Positions 1 to 8,137 of a stretch of DNA of 17,431 nucleotides are shown piece after piece. Below the pieces are notes generated by a model. The model saw only the letters and a list, made by a program, of their open reading frames with translations. It ran no database searches and was not told the DNA's origin. A program made the translations under genes and the position numbers. The stretch spans positions 1 to 17,431 of the forward strand of contig DAOVPS010000047.1 in NCBI GenBank assembly GCA_030629105.1, given 5' to 3'. Every line of letters begins with the position of its first letter. The stretch's first letter is position 1. This DNA comes from JABLTI01 sp030629105 (lineage in GTDB: Archaea; Asgardarchaeota; Heimdallarchaeia; JABLTI01).

Positions 1-2
1 AG

Positions 3-2090
3 GAAATAGAGTTGGATCCTAACAGCAGCTTTGATAATCTTATTGGTAAAGGGAATACATACTTGGAACATCATGAGCTAGCAAAAGCTCTTAATCAATA
101 TAAAAAAGCAATAGCTTTGAACTCAAAGGACCCATTAGCACTAACTAAAATGGGAGTTATCCTTAGTTACATTGGCAAATTGGATAAAGCGATTGATTAT
201 TACAAGCAAGCATTAGAATTTGATTCTAAGCATCTTGACGCTTTGGTTAACATAGCCATCGCATTTATCTATCAAGGAAAATTTAAACAAGCCATTACTA
301 ATTTAGAGAAAGCTATAGCAGTAAATCCAAATCATAGTGATATTTGGTTTTATCTTGGAAATTGTGTGAAAGAAACAGGTGATTTAGATAGAGCAATCTC
401 TTGTTATGAACGAGCAGTAAAAATCAATCCTAATGATTTTAAGAGTTGGTCAAATCTAGCATTGTGTGTATTATATCAAAAGAAAACAGATAAAGCGATT
501 GAGTACTATAAAAGAGCACTTTTGATAGAACCTAAGGATTATATTTCTTTGAATGGCCTTGGCTTAGTTTATATGGAACTAAGGGATGCAGAAAATGCTA
601 TTAAGAATTTGAAAAAATGTTTGAAGCTAAATCCAGCATATAGAGCAGCAATTTTGAACATTGAAACTTGCTATAAAGCAATAGGAAAATTTGATGATGC
701 TTTGGAATACATTGAGCAAGGATTGAAAATAAAGTCTGTAGATCTTGAATTGCTTTTCCGAAAAGCTCAACTCTATCAGCAGAAACAAGATTTCACGTTA
801 GCTCAAGAAACATATGAACAAATTCTGAAAATTGATAAAAAGGATTTTCCATCTTGGAACAACCTTGGAAATGTTCATATGTCTAAGAAGGAATTCAAGA
901 AAGCGATAGAATGCTATAAGAAAGCATTAAAGATTCAACCAAATTACTATCTCTCTCTACATAACATTGGTCTCGCTAATGGAAACATGGGAGATTTCAA
1001 AAAGGCAATCGAATATTTTGAAGAAGTTTTGAAAATAAAGCCAGATTTCATAAATTCCTTGAGATATATGTCCTCTGCTTATAGTGAGTTAAAAGAATTT
1101 GACAAAGCAGTTGAATGTCAGAAAAGAATGTTAGAAATTCAACCCGATAACCCACAGATTATCTTTGGACTAGGATTCGCTTACTTGAGAGCTGGAAAAT
1201 TTAAAGAATCAATCGCTGAATACGAGAAAGTTCAAATTAAGATGCCAAAAAACGTGGATGCTATTTTTAATGTTGCTCTTGCATATTCCAACTTGAAAGA
1301 TTATGACCAAGCAATTGAATACTTTGAAAAGGTTCTTGAGATTAATCCCAAAGATGTTGAAGTTTTAATTAGAATTGGTAATTGTTATTTTGATTTAAGA
1401 AAATATGAAGAAGCCATTGAATATTATCAGAAAGGTCTAGATCTAAAACCAGATATGATTCAAGTTTTGGTGGGTCAGGGTATTGCTTATTATAATATAA
1501 AGAAGTTTGATGAAGCTCTCAAGAGTTATCATAAAGCCTGGGAATATGAACCGAAAAATATCACATTTATCTTTGATATTGCGAGAATCTATGTTGAAAT
1601 AGCTGAATTTGATAAAGCAATTCATATGTACAAACAAGTATTAGAAATCGATGAAAAGAATGAATTAGCTAATTCCCAATTACTTTGGTTATTCATGAAA
1701 ACTAATCTTTACGAGGAAGCTTTGGTTTATAGTGAAAAATCTCTTGAGATAAATCCCAATAACTATAATGTTTACAATAATCTTGGATATGTCTACTTGG
1801 GTATGGATGATCTTGAGAAAGCAATTGAGTGTTGGGAAAAATCTCTCGAACTAAACCCAGAATATGCATACGCTTGGCATTCTTTAGGAGAAGGATATGA
1901 AAAGAAAAATGAATTAGATAAAGCAATGAAATTTTACATGAAAGCATTTTCTATTGATCCTTTTACACAAATCTTTATGCATTCCCTTAAGCTCCTTTAT
2001 GAAAAACTTGGAAAGAATTATGATATTAAAGCTATTAAGAAAGAAGCAGATAAATTAAAGGGTAAAATAATGGATCCCAAGAATCCTTGA
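3..2090 (+). CDS. TPR-repeat scaffold protein (5' end not resolved)
   Basis: This is a soluble protein made almost wholly of tetratricopeptide repeats, a fold that presents a superhelical groove for protein-protein contacts. Counting from a possible TTG at position 12, residues 5-652 divide into 19 consecutive units with a 34-residue register and no insertions (the first unit is slightly longer), each with the usual W/L-G-Y-A-P pattern such as the AIEYY and INP/IKP steps. The last 40 residues form a degenerate, lysine-rich capping helix. No signal peptide, membrane helix or enzymatic domain is visible. The frame stays open to the left edge (positions 3-11 read E-I-E), so the true start is probably upstream and the TTG is doubtful. 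The gene converges on the 711-residue surface protein across 28 nt containing a T6 tract. The partner is unknown. The TPR call is secure; the biological role is not. Confidence 0.93.
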   Translation, partial: EIELDPNSSFDNLIGKGNTYLEHHELAKALNQYKKAIALNSKDPLALTKMGVILSYIGKLDKAIDYYKQALEFDSKHLDALVNIAIAFIYQGKFKQAITNLEKAIAVNPNHSDIWFYLGNCVKETGDLDRAISCYERAVKINPNDFKSWSNLALCVLYQKKTDKAIEYYKRALLIEPKDYISLNGLGLVYMELRDAENAIKNLKKCLKLNPAYRAAILNIETCYKAIGKFDDALEYIEQGLKIKSVDLELLFRKAQLYQQKQDFTLAQETYEQILKIDKKDFPSWNNLGNVHMSKKEFKKAIECYKKALKIQPNYYLSLHNIGLANGNMGDFKKAIEYFEEVLKIKPDFINSLRYMSSAYSELKEFDKAVECQKRMLEIQPDNPQIIFGLGFAYLRAGKFKESIAEYEKVQIKMPKNVDAIFNVALAYSNLKDYDQAIEYFEKVLEINPKDVEVLIRIGNCYFDLRKYEEAIEYYQKGLDLKPDMIQVLVGQGIAYYNIKKFDEALKSYHKAWEYEPKNITFIFDIARIYVEIAEFDKAIHMYKQVLEIDEKNELANSQLLWLFMKTNLYEEALVYSEKSLEINPNNYNVYNNLGYVYLGMDDLEKAIECWEKSLELNPEYAYAWHSLGEGYEKKNELDKAMKFYMKAFSIDPFTQIFMHSLKLLYEKLGKNYDIKAIKKEADKLKGKIMDPKNP

Positions 2091-2118
2091 ATCAAAAGAG
2101 GGCGTTTTTTCTGAGGAA

Positions 2119-4254
2119 TTATAGCCTATTTTTTTTCATATATCTATAAATGAAGAAAGCAGCTATAGGGACAATAATTAACATGATGTAGAAATTATTT
2201 GAAGAAAAGCCCATTTTTATTTGTACTAAATCTGATATTGGCCCCCAAAATACTGTATTTGGTTCAGAATTCATCGTTCTGAATCGACACCTAAAATAAT
2301 ACTCATGTCCACCCAATGGACTCACATCAAATTCTTCTACAAACCAAGTATTTGTATTATTATCCCATTCCAAATCTCCGGTATAGAATGTTTCCGCTCC
2401 ATCAAAATAGAATAACTGCCATTTGGCTTGTCTTTGATCATTACCAAAGATATCCTTTTCAAATATTTGATGATAAGCTAATGATATATTCTGGTAATCT
2501 TGCTCAGCAGTGATTGCAGTGACTCCTAAAGTATTACTTTTTTCGAAATAATGAATTAGAGGTTTTGTGCTTGTTAGTATATGACTTCTTGTCTTGAATA
2601 AATAATCTCCATGATGTCGTGCATAATTGTAATAATAAATTGAATATGGCGTCTCCCTTTCTGTACCAACTGGCAAATTCGAAAGATTAAATTTAATTAC
2701 AACAAAACAATCGATGATTGTACCTGTATAAACCCAACCAATATCGACATTGGTTGCAGACCAAGTTTTAGTTTGATTATCATATTTGAGTTGTCCTTGA
2801 ACAGGATTACATTCTGTATCTATTACAGGAACTCCAAAAATATAATTTGGATATAGACCATCACGAGCCCCATAGTACAAAATCCATTCAGCTAAATTCA
2901 CATTTGAATCATTAGCAATTTCATACCCAGGATTATTTTCTAGAATAGGATTAGCATCAGTTATGTTTACGCTAAATGTTTCTTGTACATACTCATAATG
3001 AAAATCTGGAAATGACATATTAAAGAAATTTAAGTGAAAAGTGTCCAAAGTTAAATTGCTCCAAATATAAGATGACTTTGTGGTTTGGAAGCAATATATG
3101 ACACTGTGTGTGGCATTATAAGCCAAACCTTTCGTCAAAGATTTTGGATAAAACCACTTCTTTGAAATGTTATTATACTCAAACTGATTGTTTTCATCCG
3201 ACATAGAAATAATCAAAGAAGACTGATCATAGTATAAATAATAAAATTCTGCTTTTGTTGTGTTTTCCTCAGCTAAAATATAAGTGCTTGAATTATCAGA
3301 AAATGTTGCTTCAAATTCAGGGATTTCTAGTTGTCCATCGGAATCAAAAAACGTGAAACTTGGATCTGGCAGACTTATGTACTGCAAATTTGCTTCAATA
3401 ATTGCCGTTTCAATGCTTGAGTAAATTGCTTCTATTGAGTATTCCAAACAAGCTTCTGCATCATTATAATAGGAACTAGTCCATTGATCTGCATGAAGTA
3501 TTGATCCATTAAAATTATCACCTAACCCTTGAGCAAAGGGATGGATATTTTTAGCAAGGTTAACTGTTGCATTGTAACCATCAACAGATCCAACTTTCAT
3601 AGGTGACGGATTGAAGTAATTATTTTTCATATTTGAGAAATTAAGGAATCTAAAATTAATCTCTATTAGAGGAAAGGAACCAATATTATTTCCATTTTCA
3701 ATTGCTAATTCAAAATTAGTCCAATTCTCTTGACCGAGTGTTCCCCATAGAGTTTCATCCCAAATTGCTCCCCAAACACCTGCTTGTGAAACATAATGGC
3801 TAAGAGCTCCAGCATAAAAAGATGCTATTGTATAATTAGCATTGGTTTTCTTTAATTCAAAAACAAGATTATTGTATTCTTCTTCTGCTCTTAAAGCAAG
3901 AGAATCATTAGTAACGCTGGTCCCTAATGTATCAAGGTATAACACATAACTATTGATATCTCCGTAATCATTACTAGTTAATCCATAGGGAATGCTAGCC
4001 TCATCATTTAATGCTGCCTCTACACCATGCCAAAAACTTAGAAGGTTATTAGTTATCCATTGAATTTGAGCATCAGGGAATGATGTGAGAGCTTCTATTG
4101 CTAGCCATTGATGAGTAGAAAATGAAGGATTTGTTGATAGCTGCGGATTTTCTGTAATCTCAGCATACCAGCTTATCGAATTTTCTGGTAGAACAACAAT
4201 AAATAAAGAAATAAGGAATCCAAATCTGAAAAATCTAGAAACTCTCTGTAACAC
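2119..4254 (-). CDS. Secreted, membrane-anchored phospholipase C-like protein (degenerate metal site), paralogue 1
   Basis: This 711-residue surface protein has a signal peptide (about residues 1-27), a helical N-terminal domain (29-295), three beta-rich modules (about 306-410, 415-565, 566-680) and a C-terminal membrane helix (687-704) ending in basic residues. The N-terminal domain resembles zinc-dependent phospholipase C / alpha-toxin: a Trp (W29) at the likely mature N terminus, H48 in an STHQW motif, D84, and H153 in an SHY motif. The spacing from W29 (55 and 124) is close to that of the clostridial zinc ligands. The expected later Asp, His, His and Glu ligands are replaced (SQAGVWG after H153; Q/T in the next block), so catalysis is doubtful. 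About 18 N-glycosylation sequons fit an exposed ectodomain. The GTG start is forced by an in-frame TGA three codons upstream, with GAGG just before it. It is a paralogue of the 725-residue protein nearby. Confidence 0.8.
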   Translation of the reverse strand: MLQRVSRFFRFGFLISLFIVVLPENSISWYAEITENPQLSTNPSFSTHQWLAIEALTSFPDAQIQWITNNLLSFWHGVEAALNDEASIPYGLTSNDYGDINSYVLYLDTLGTSVTNDSLALRAEEEYNNLVFELKKTNANYTIASFYAGALSHYVSQAGVWGAIWDETLWGTLGQENWTNFELAIENGNNIGSFPLIEINFRFLNFSNMKNNYFNPSPMKVGSVDGYNATVNLAKNIHPFAQGLGDNFNGSILHADQWTSSYYNDAEACLEYSIEAIYSSIETAIIEANLQYISLPDPSFTFFDSDGQLEIPEFEATFSDNSSTYILAEENTTKAEFYYLYYDQSSLIISMSDENNQFEYNNISKKWFYPKSLTKGLAYNATHSVIYCFQTTKSSYIWSNLTLDTFHLNFFNMSFPDFHYEYVQETFSVNITDANPILENNPGYEIANDSNVNLAEWILYYGARDGLYPNYIFGVPVIDTECNPVQGQLKYDNQTKTWSATNVDIGWVYTGTIIDCFVVIKFNLSNLPVGTERETPYSIYYYNYARHHGDYLFKTRSHILTSTKPLIHYFEKSNTLGVTAITAEQDYQNISLAYHQIFEKDIFGNDQRQAKWQLFYFDGAETFYTGDLEWDNNTNTWFVEEFDVSPLGGHEYYFRCRFRTMNSEPNTVFWGPISDLVQIKMGFSSNNFYIMLIIVPIAAFFIYRYMKKNRL

Positions 4255-4312
4255 TTTTCCTCATCCGTGTAAATAAGGAAACTATAAGGTATAATTTTTT
4301 TGTTGATATCCA

Positions 4313-4320
4313 ATATAAAA
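4313..4320 (-). promoter_or_regulatory. Candidate TATA box for paralogue 1
   Basis: On the minus strand this reads TTTTATAT, close to the archaeal TATA consensus. It would place a transcription start near 4290, leaving a leader of about 36 nt. A second AT-rich candidate lies at 4289-4296 (ATTATACC). The assignment rests only on pattern and spacing. Confidence 0.3.
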
Positions 4321-4367
4321 ATTCTGCATTTTTTCAAATAAGAATAATTAAGAAAAAAGAAAAGAGA

Positions 4368-4390
4368 ATATGTCTAAGTAATAGACATAT
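4368..4390 (-). terminator. Hairpin terminator overlapping a stop codon
   Basis: A perfect 9-bp inverted repeat (4368-4376 and 4382-4390, ATATGTCTA / TAGACATAT) with a 5-nt loop contains the TAG stop of the CBM9-like gene. On the minus strand it is followed by a long pyrimidine-rich stretch (TCTCTTTTCTTTTTTCTT). It probably ends transcription of that gene and separates it from the downstream 711-residue protein gene. Confidence 0.6.
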
Positions 4391-5750
4391 CAAAAGCTAG
4401 GAAATTGTCGTAGTTTTCGATGAATCCTTGGAATGGATTATCATTAGAATCACCAGGATAAGCCCAGAATTCTGTGCCAACAAAACTCATGGTTCCATAG
4501 CCTGCAACGAAGAGATACAACATTTCATCCTCTAATACAGGAAATTCCGATTTAGAAATATTGAACTCAAACATTCTATGATCTTCTGAACACATTACGC
4601 TTGAACCGTAAGAATACGCAATATCATAATTTCCATCTGTGATTGTGTTCTCGATTAAAGTAACAATAGAGGTTGTTCGCATTCGAAGTGCAAGATAATC
4701 CATGTTTAATTTAAATGCAGTAGGATGTGTTGCATTATAATTATTATAACAATGAATTGTGAAATAGAACATTCCATCTGTTGCATTGACTGCTGTATGG
4801 TCTAGATCTACACTACCTGTGATTATTGAGCCATTTGGAAAATTAATGGTATTCATGTCACTTTTGAAAGTGGCTTCATCTGTAAAATTACCGGGAATCC
4901 CATCATTTTCTGCAACTCCACAATAGAAGGCTTCTGCTTTGTTTAGATTATCAGCATTACTTGCAGTAAGATTTGATGATAAAACATAATTTATTCGAAA
5001 ATCAGTCAAATCTGTAAGAAATGTGGTTATGTTTAGATCTGGGAATTTCTCTGTAACATCAATACCAAATTGGATATCAATATAATCTCCTGGTTCCCAT
5101 GTTCCTTCTGGATCTGTATAGAATGATTCAAATGAGTAGTTTTTAGCATCATTGGAGTACCAAAAGTCAAGATAGTCTGAACTTGTATTCCCAAAGATAA
5201 TTTCAATTGAATCATATTCTGGTACAATTGGTATACTATTATAGGTTTGAGGGACAATGTCTGTTCCTAAGTAGTAATCAAAAATTGTACTTTGATTGAC
5301 ATCATAATAGAGATACTCAAAACCATAATCTACCAATGCTTGAAAACCTAGTCGGGAATTCATGATTGCTGGCATTCTATTAGCCAAAAAGAATGAAATC
5401 CATTCGTCATTTTTGTTGTTTGTACGATCAGAACAAAGATCAAGAGCTATGTAGTAGTTTTCTTCATCTTCTCCTACACTAAGATAATTCCAACCATCAA
5501 CATTTTGTTTTCCTTCAAGGGGGTCGATTGTATTGTCGACGTCAAGATAGAACGGAATGTTGTAATACGCTGCGCGTTTCCATTCATTTTTCTCAATAAC
5601 ACCATCTATAGTTGGTTCTATAAGTTTGGGATTATTAGTAAATTGAAAATCATTTCCCCAAACAAATCCAAATATGAGAGATGCTCCTGCGACGACTATA
5701 ATCAAAGATATAGCTAATCCTTTTTTCATTTTTAATTCACTATTTAACAT
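4374..5750 (-). CDS. Surface protein with CBM9/DOMON-like N-terminal domain
   Basis: The product has 458 residues. Residues 9-32 form a hydrophobic signal or anchor helix after a lysine-containing start. From about residue 46 the pattern PTIDGVIEKNEW, then a Trp-containing strand and a DEENYYIALDL strand, matches the opening of family-9 carbohydrate-binding modules and related DOMON-like beta sandwiches, which bind sugars or heme in other proteins. The remainder (about 230-458) is beta-rich and unassigned. About ten N-glycosylation sequons and no C-terminal membrane helix suggest an extracellular protein held by its N-terminal helix or released. A second in-frame ATG at 5729 gives MKKGL and is an equally good or better start. 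It lies between the two phospholipase C-like paralogues and shares their strand. The ligand cannot be read from the sequence; the CBM9 call is moderate. Confidence 0.65.
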   Translation of the reverse strand: MLNSELKMKKGLAISLIIVVAGASLIFGFVWGNDFQFTNNPKLIEPTIDGVIEKNEWKRAAYYNIPFYLDVDNTIDPLEGKQNVDGWNYLSVGEDEENYYIALDLCSDRTNNKNDEWISFFLANRMPAIMNSRLGFQALVDYGFEYLYYDVNQSTIFDYYLGTDIVPQTYNSIPIVPEYDSIEIIFGNTSSDYLDFWYSNDAKNYSFESFYTDPEGTWEPGDYIDIQFGIDVTEKFPDLNITTFLTDLTDFRINYVLSSNLTASNADNLNKAEAFYCGVAENDGIPGNFTDEATFKSDMNTINFPNGSIITGSVDLDHTAVNATDGMFYFTIHCYNNYNATHPTAFKLNMDYLALRMRTTSIVTLIENTITDGNYDIAYSYGSSVMCSEDHRMFEFNISKSEFPVLEDEMLYLFVAGYGTMSFVGTEFWAYPGDSNDNPFQGFIENYDNFLAFDMSIT

Positions 5751-5860
5751 AGAACACGAAAATACTAAAGGAATCTCTGAGAATGGTTGTCTTTTCGTTG
5801 GGAAGGTTCAAATTAGGTTTCAGTTATGTCCAAATTGATTAAAAATCTGATAAATCTAAT

Positions 5861-5868
5861 ACTATAAA
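5861..5868 (-). promoter_or_regulatory. Candidate TATA box for the CBM9-like gene
   Basis: The minus strand reads TTTATAGT within TTAGTTTATAG. It predicts a transcription start near 5838 and a leader of about 88 nt before the ATG at 5750. The 209-nt gap between the 725-residue gene and the CBM9-like gene also supports separate transcription. This is pattern-based only. The gap also holds a small inverted repeat, TAACAA-AA-TTGTTA, at 5913-5926. Confidence 0.3.
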
Positions 5869-5959
5869 CTAAATAACTTATTCTTATTTTTATTTAGATT
5901 CTGTTGCATGGTTAACAAAATTGTTATTTTTATGTACTAATCCAAAATAATGAGAAAAA

Positions 5960-8137
5960 CTATCCTGATTTCTTAATCTTGACTACGTATAAAACAATAG
6001 GAACGACGATTAATCCAATTAAGAAGCATGCAGGTAAAATATAGATGTATATTGGTGTTTCGCCTTTTATTTGAAAAATATCAGTCACTTGCTGTATTGT
6101 ATTACTACTCAGATTAATATTCAATGTTTGGAATCGCACACCAAGATAATATCGTCCTCCAGGCAGAGTGCTTAGATCAAGATTTTCAACATACCAATAT
6201 TCTTCGACTGTATCCCAATATAAATCGTTAAGTCCTAATGGAGGTACATTTGAAGCTACTCCTTCACGAGTATAAATCCTACAACTAGCTGATCTTATAT
6301 CAGTCATAAATGCTGGTACTTCTTTTTCATGGATTTGGTACCAATCTATAGTTCCATCATAAGTTGCATCATTGTAATCGGTCTTTGCGGTGATATTATA
6401 GATACTTAGTATCAGATTTTCTGAATCAAATTCATATGTTCCCGGTGAAACAGAAATAATATGAGATCTTGTTCTAAAATATTGCGTACCAGTTGCTTGT
6501 GCCCAAGGAATAAAAGTTGATTGGCCATAAGAGTTGTTTCTTATATAACCAATCGGAAGAAAATCAATTTGGAATCTAACAATAACATAATTGTCAACTC
6601 CCGAAGGGGTAAGTACCCAGCCTATATCGTTGTCTAGAGACGACCAATCTTGAGTTATATTATTATAAGTTAAGTTTCCTTTAATTTCTCTATTCTCTGT
6701 ATCTATAACTGGTACACCCATAGGTTCTGTTCCAGGTAGCACAGCCCCTTCAGCTTTAAAGTAAAGAACCCATTCTGCTTCTGAAACATCAGTTGGATCA
6801 ATTATTCCAATTTCAGTAATTTCACAGATTGCTTTAACATTAAAGATATCGAGAGACCAATCTGCTGAATTGTACTGATAGCTGAAGCTTGTGAACTCAA
6901 CATAGAAATAGTCAACAAAGAACGTTTCATTTCCCGCACTCCAAGTTTCAATCGTACCAATCATATCAAAAACATAGTAGACTTTATGCAGAGTATTAGC
7001 AACTGTTCCATTTAATAGCGTACTTGGAAAGTACCATTTCTCTGTTCCGGGATTAAATTCCAAATCGTAATCATCAGGACTTAAAGTTGGGAGTCCTTCA
7101 CTTAGATCAGGAAAAATTCCAATCTTTAATTTTGCTTTCGTTACCTGTGAATCATTCAAAATAAATGTGTTATCTGATATATCAGTATAATTTACTTGGA
7201 ATTCATCAACAAAGAGAAGACCTGTTTCGTTATCATAATGACTTGATGTTATTGGGATATCAATGTATTTCCAATTTACTTCAATTAGAGCATTTTGTAA
7301 GAAAGAGAAAATTGCTTCTACAGAGTATTCTAAACAATCTTGAACATCAGCTAAGTAAGTTGCTGTCCAAGTATCAATTAAAATATGTGAGGTGAAATTC
7401 TTTCCGAGGTCCTCTGCAAGAGGATGAATATTTTTTGCTAGCTGAATAGTTGCTTCACTAGCGTTTTTAGGAGCACCAACTGTTGGACTTAGATTGAAGT
7501 ATGTATTGTTCCATTCATCTTGTGTCCACCATTCTATAGGATCCATAGCATAATTTGTTGCAATACCAGTTTCGATTTGTGATTCAAAAGTACTCCAGTA
7601 TAATTGGAAACTAGCTATAGAACCCCAACTTGTGGATTCATTCCAAATTACGCCCCAAGTTCCTGCTTGTGAAATATAATGAGCAGTTGTACCAGCATAA
7701 AAAGCACATAGTCCATCATCTGGTTCTGTTTGATTCAATTCATTTACTAATTTCTCATATTCAACTTGAGCTCGAACAGACAGATTATTTTCAGTTACAA
7801 TTGTACCAGTTTCATCTAAAAATAATCTAAGATCGCTTATATCACCATAATCATTTGTATTTGCGTAACCAGTTGCCATCAATCTGTCACGTGGAGCAGC
7901 AATACCAGAAAAGAAAGCATCTAGATGATTTCCCCACAGATTTGTTAACCATTGGTACTTGTAAGGTTTAGTTGCTAATTGTAAAGCTTCATATGCTAAC
8001 CATTTTGTTGTTGAAAATGCTTGTATTGGATACTGATTGCCGTCTTCATACCAACTCATTGTATAAGAAGGATAAATTACAATTAAAGTGATACAAATTA
8101 TTAGAATTGATTTTGCTGCGATTTTATGTTTTTTCAT
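5960..8137 (-). CDS. Secreted, membrane-anchored phospholipase C-like protein (degenerate metal site), paralogue 2
   Basis: This 725-residue protein is built like the 711-residue paralogue: signal peptide (1-27), phospholipase C-like helical domain, three beta-rich modules and a C-terminal membrane helix with a KIKKSG tail. W29, D84 and H153 fall at exactly the same residue numbers in both proteins. The first His of the zinc site, H48 in the paralogue, is Thr here (STTKW), and the ligands after H153 are missing as well (ISQAGTWG), so this copy is even less likely to be a zinc enzyme. Shared blocks include NDYGDI, FYAG, LAKNIHP, CLEYS-EAI, GVPVIDTE, DIGWV and RTRSHI. About 17 N-glycosylation sequons are present. 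The ATG overlaps the end of the upstream 12-helix protein by 14 nt, with GGAGAG in that gene as a likely ribosome site, so the two are probably translated together. Function unknown; adhesion or lipid/envelope binding is a guess. Confidence 0.8.
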   Translation of the reverse strand: MKKHKIAAKSILIICITLIVIYPSYTMSWYEDGNQYPIQAFSTTKWLAYEALQLATKPYKYQWLTNLWGNHLDAFFSGIAAPRDRLMATGYANTNDYGDISDLRLFLDETGTIVTENNLSVRAQVEYEKLVNELNQTEPDDGLCAFYAGTTAHYISQAGTWGVIWNESTSWGSIASFQLYWSTFESQIETGIATNYAMDPIEWWTQDEWNNTYFNLSPTVGAPKNASEATIQLAKNIHPLAEDLGKNFTSHILIDTWTATYLADVQDCLEYSVEAIFSFLQNALIEVNWKYIDIPITSSHYDNETGLLFVDEFQVNYTDISDNTFILNDSQVTKAKLKIGIFPDLSEGLPTLSPDDYDLEFNPGTEKWYFPSTLLNGTVANTLHKVYYVFDMIGTIETWSAGNETFFVDYFYVEFTSFSYQYNSADWSLDIFNVKAICEITEIGIIDPTDVSEAEWVLYFKAEGAVLPGTEPMGVPVIDTENREIKGNLTYNNITQDWSSLDNDIGWVLTPSGVDNYVIVRFQIDFLPIGYIRNNSYGQSTFIPWAQATGTQYFRTRSHIISVSPGTYEFDSENLILSIYNITAKTDYNDATYDGTIDWYQIHEKEVPAFMTDIRSASCRIYTREGVASNVPPLGLNDLYWDTVEEYWYVENLDLSTLPGGRYYLGVRFQTLNINLSSNTIQQVTDIFQIKGETPIYIYILPACFLIGLIVVPIVLYVVKIKKSG

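Noticed and set aside
12..14. TTG as the genuine start of the TPR protein
   Set aside because: The frame is open to the window edge and no good ribosome site precedes the TTG, so a start further upstream is more likely.
12..2090. Approximately 102-nt periodicity that could be mistaken for a DNA tandem repeat or CRISPR-like array
   Set aside because: The period is the 34-codon TPR unit; the copies are diverged at DNA level and fully coding.
5913..5926. Inverted repeat TAACAA-AA-TTGTTA as an operator
   Set aside because: Arms are only 6 bp in very AT-rich DNA and it is not positioned clearly relative to a promoter.
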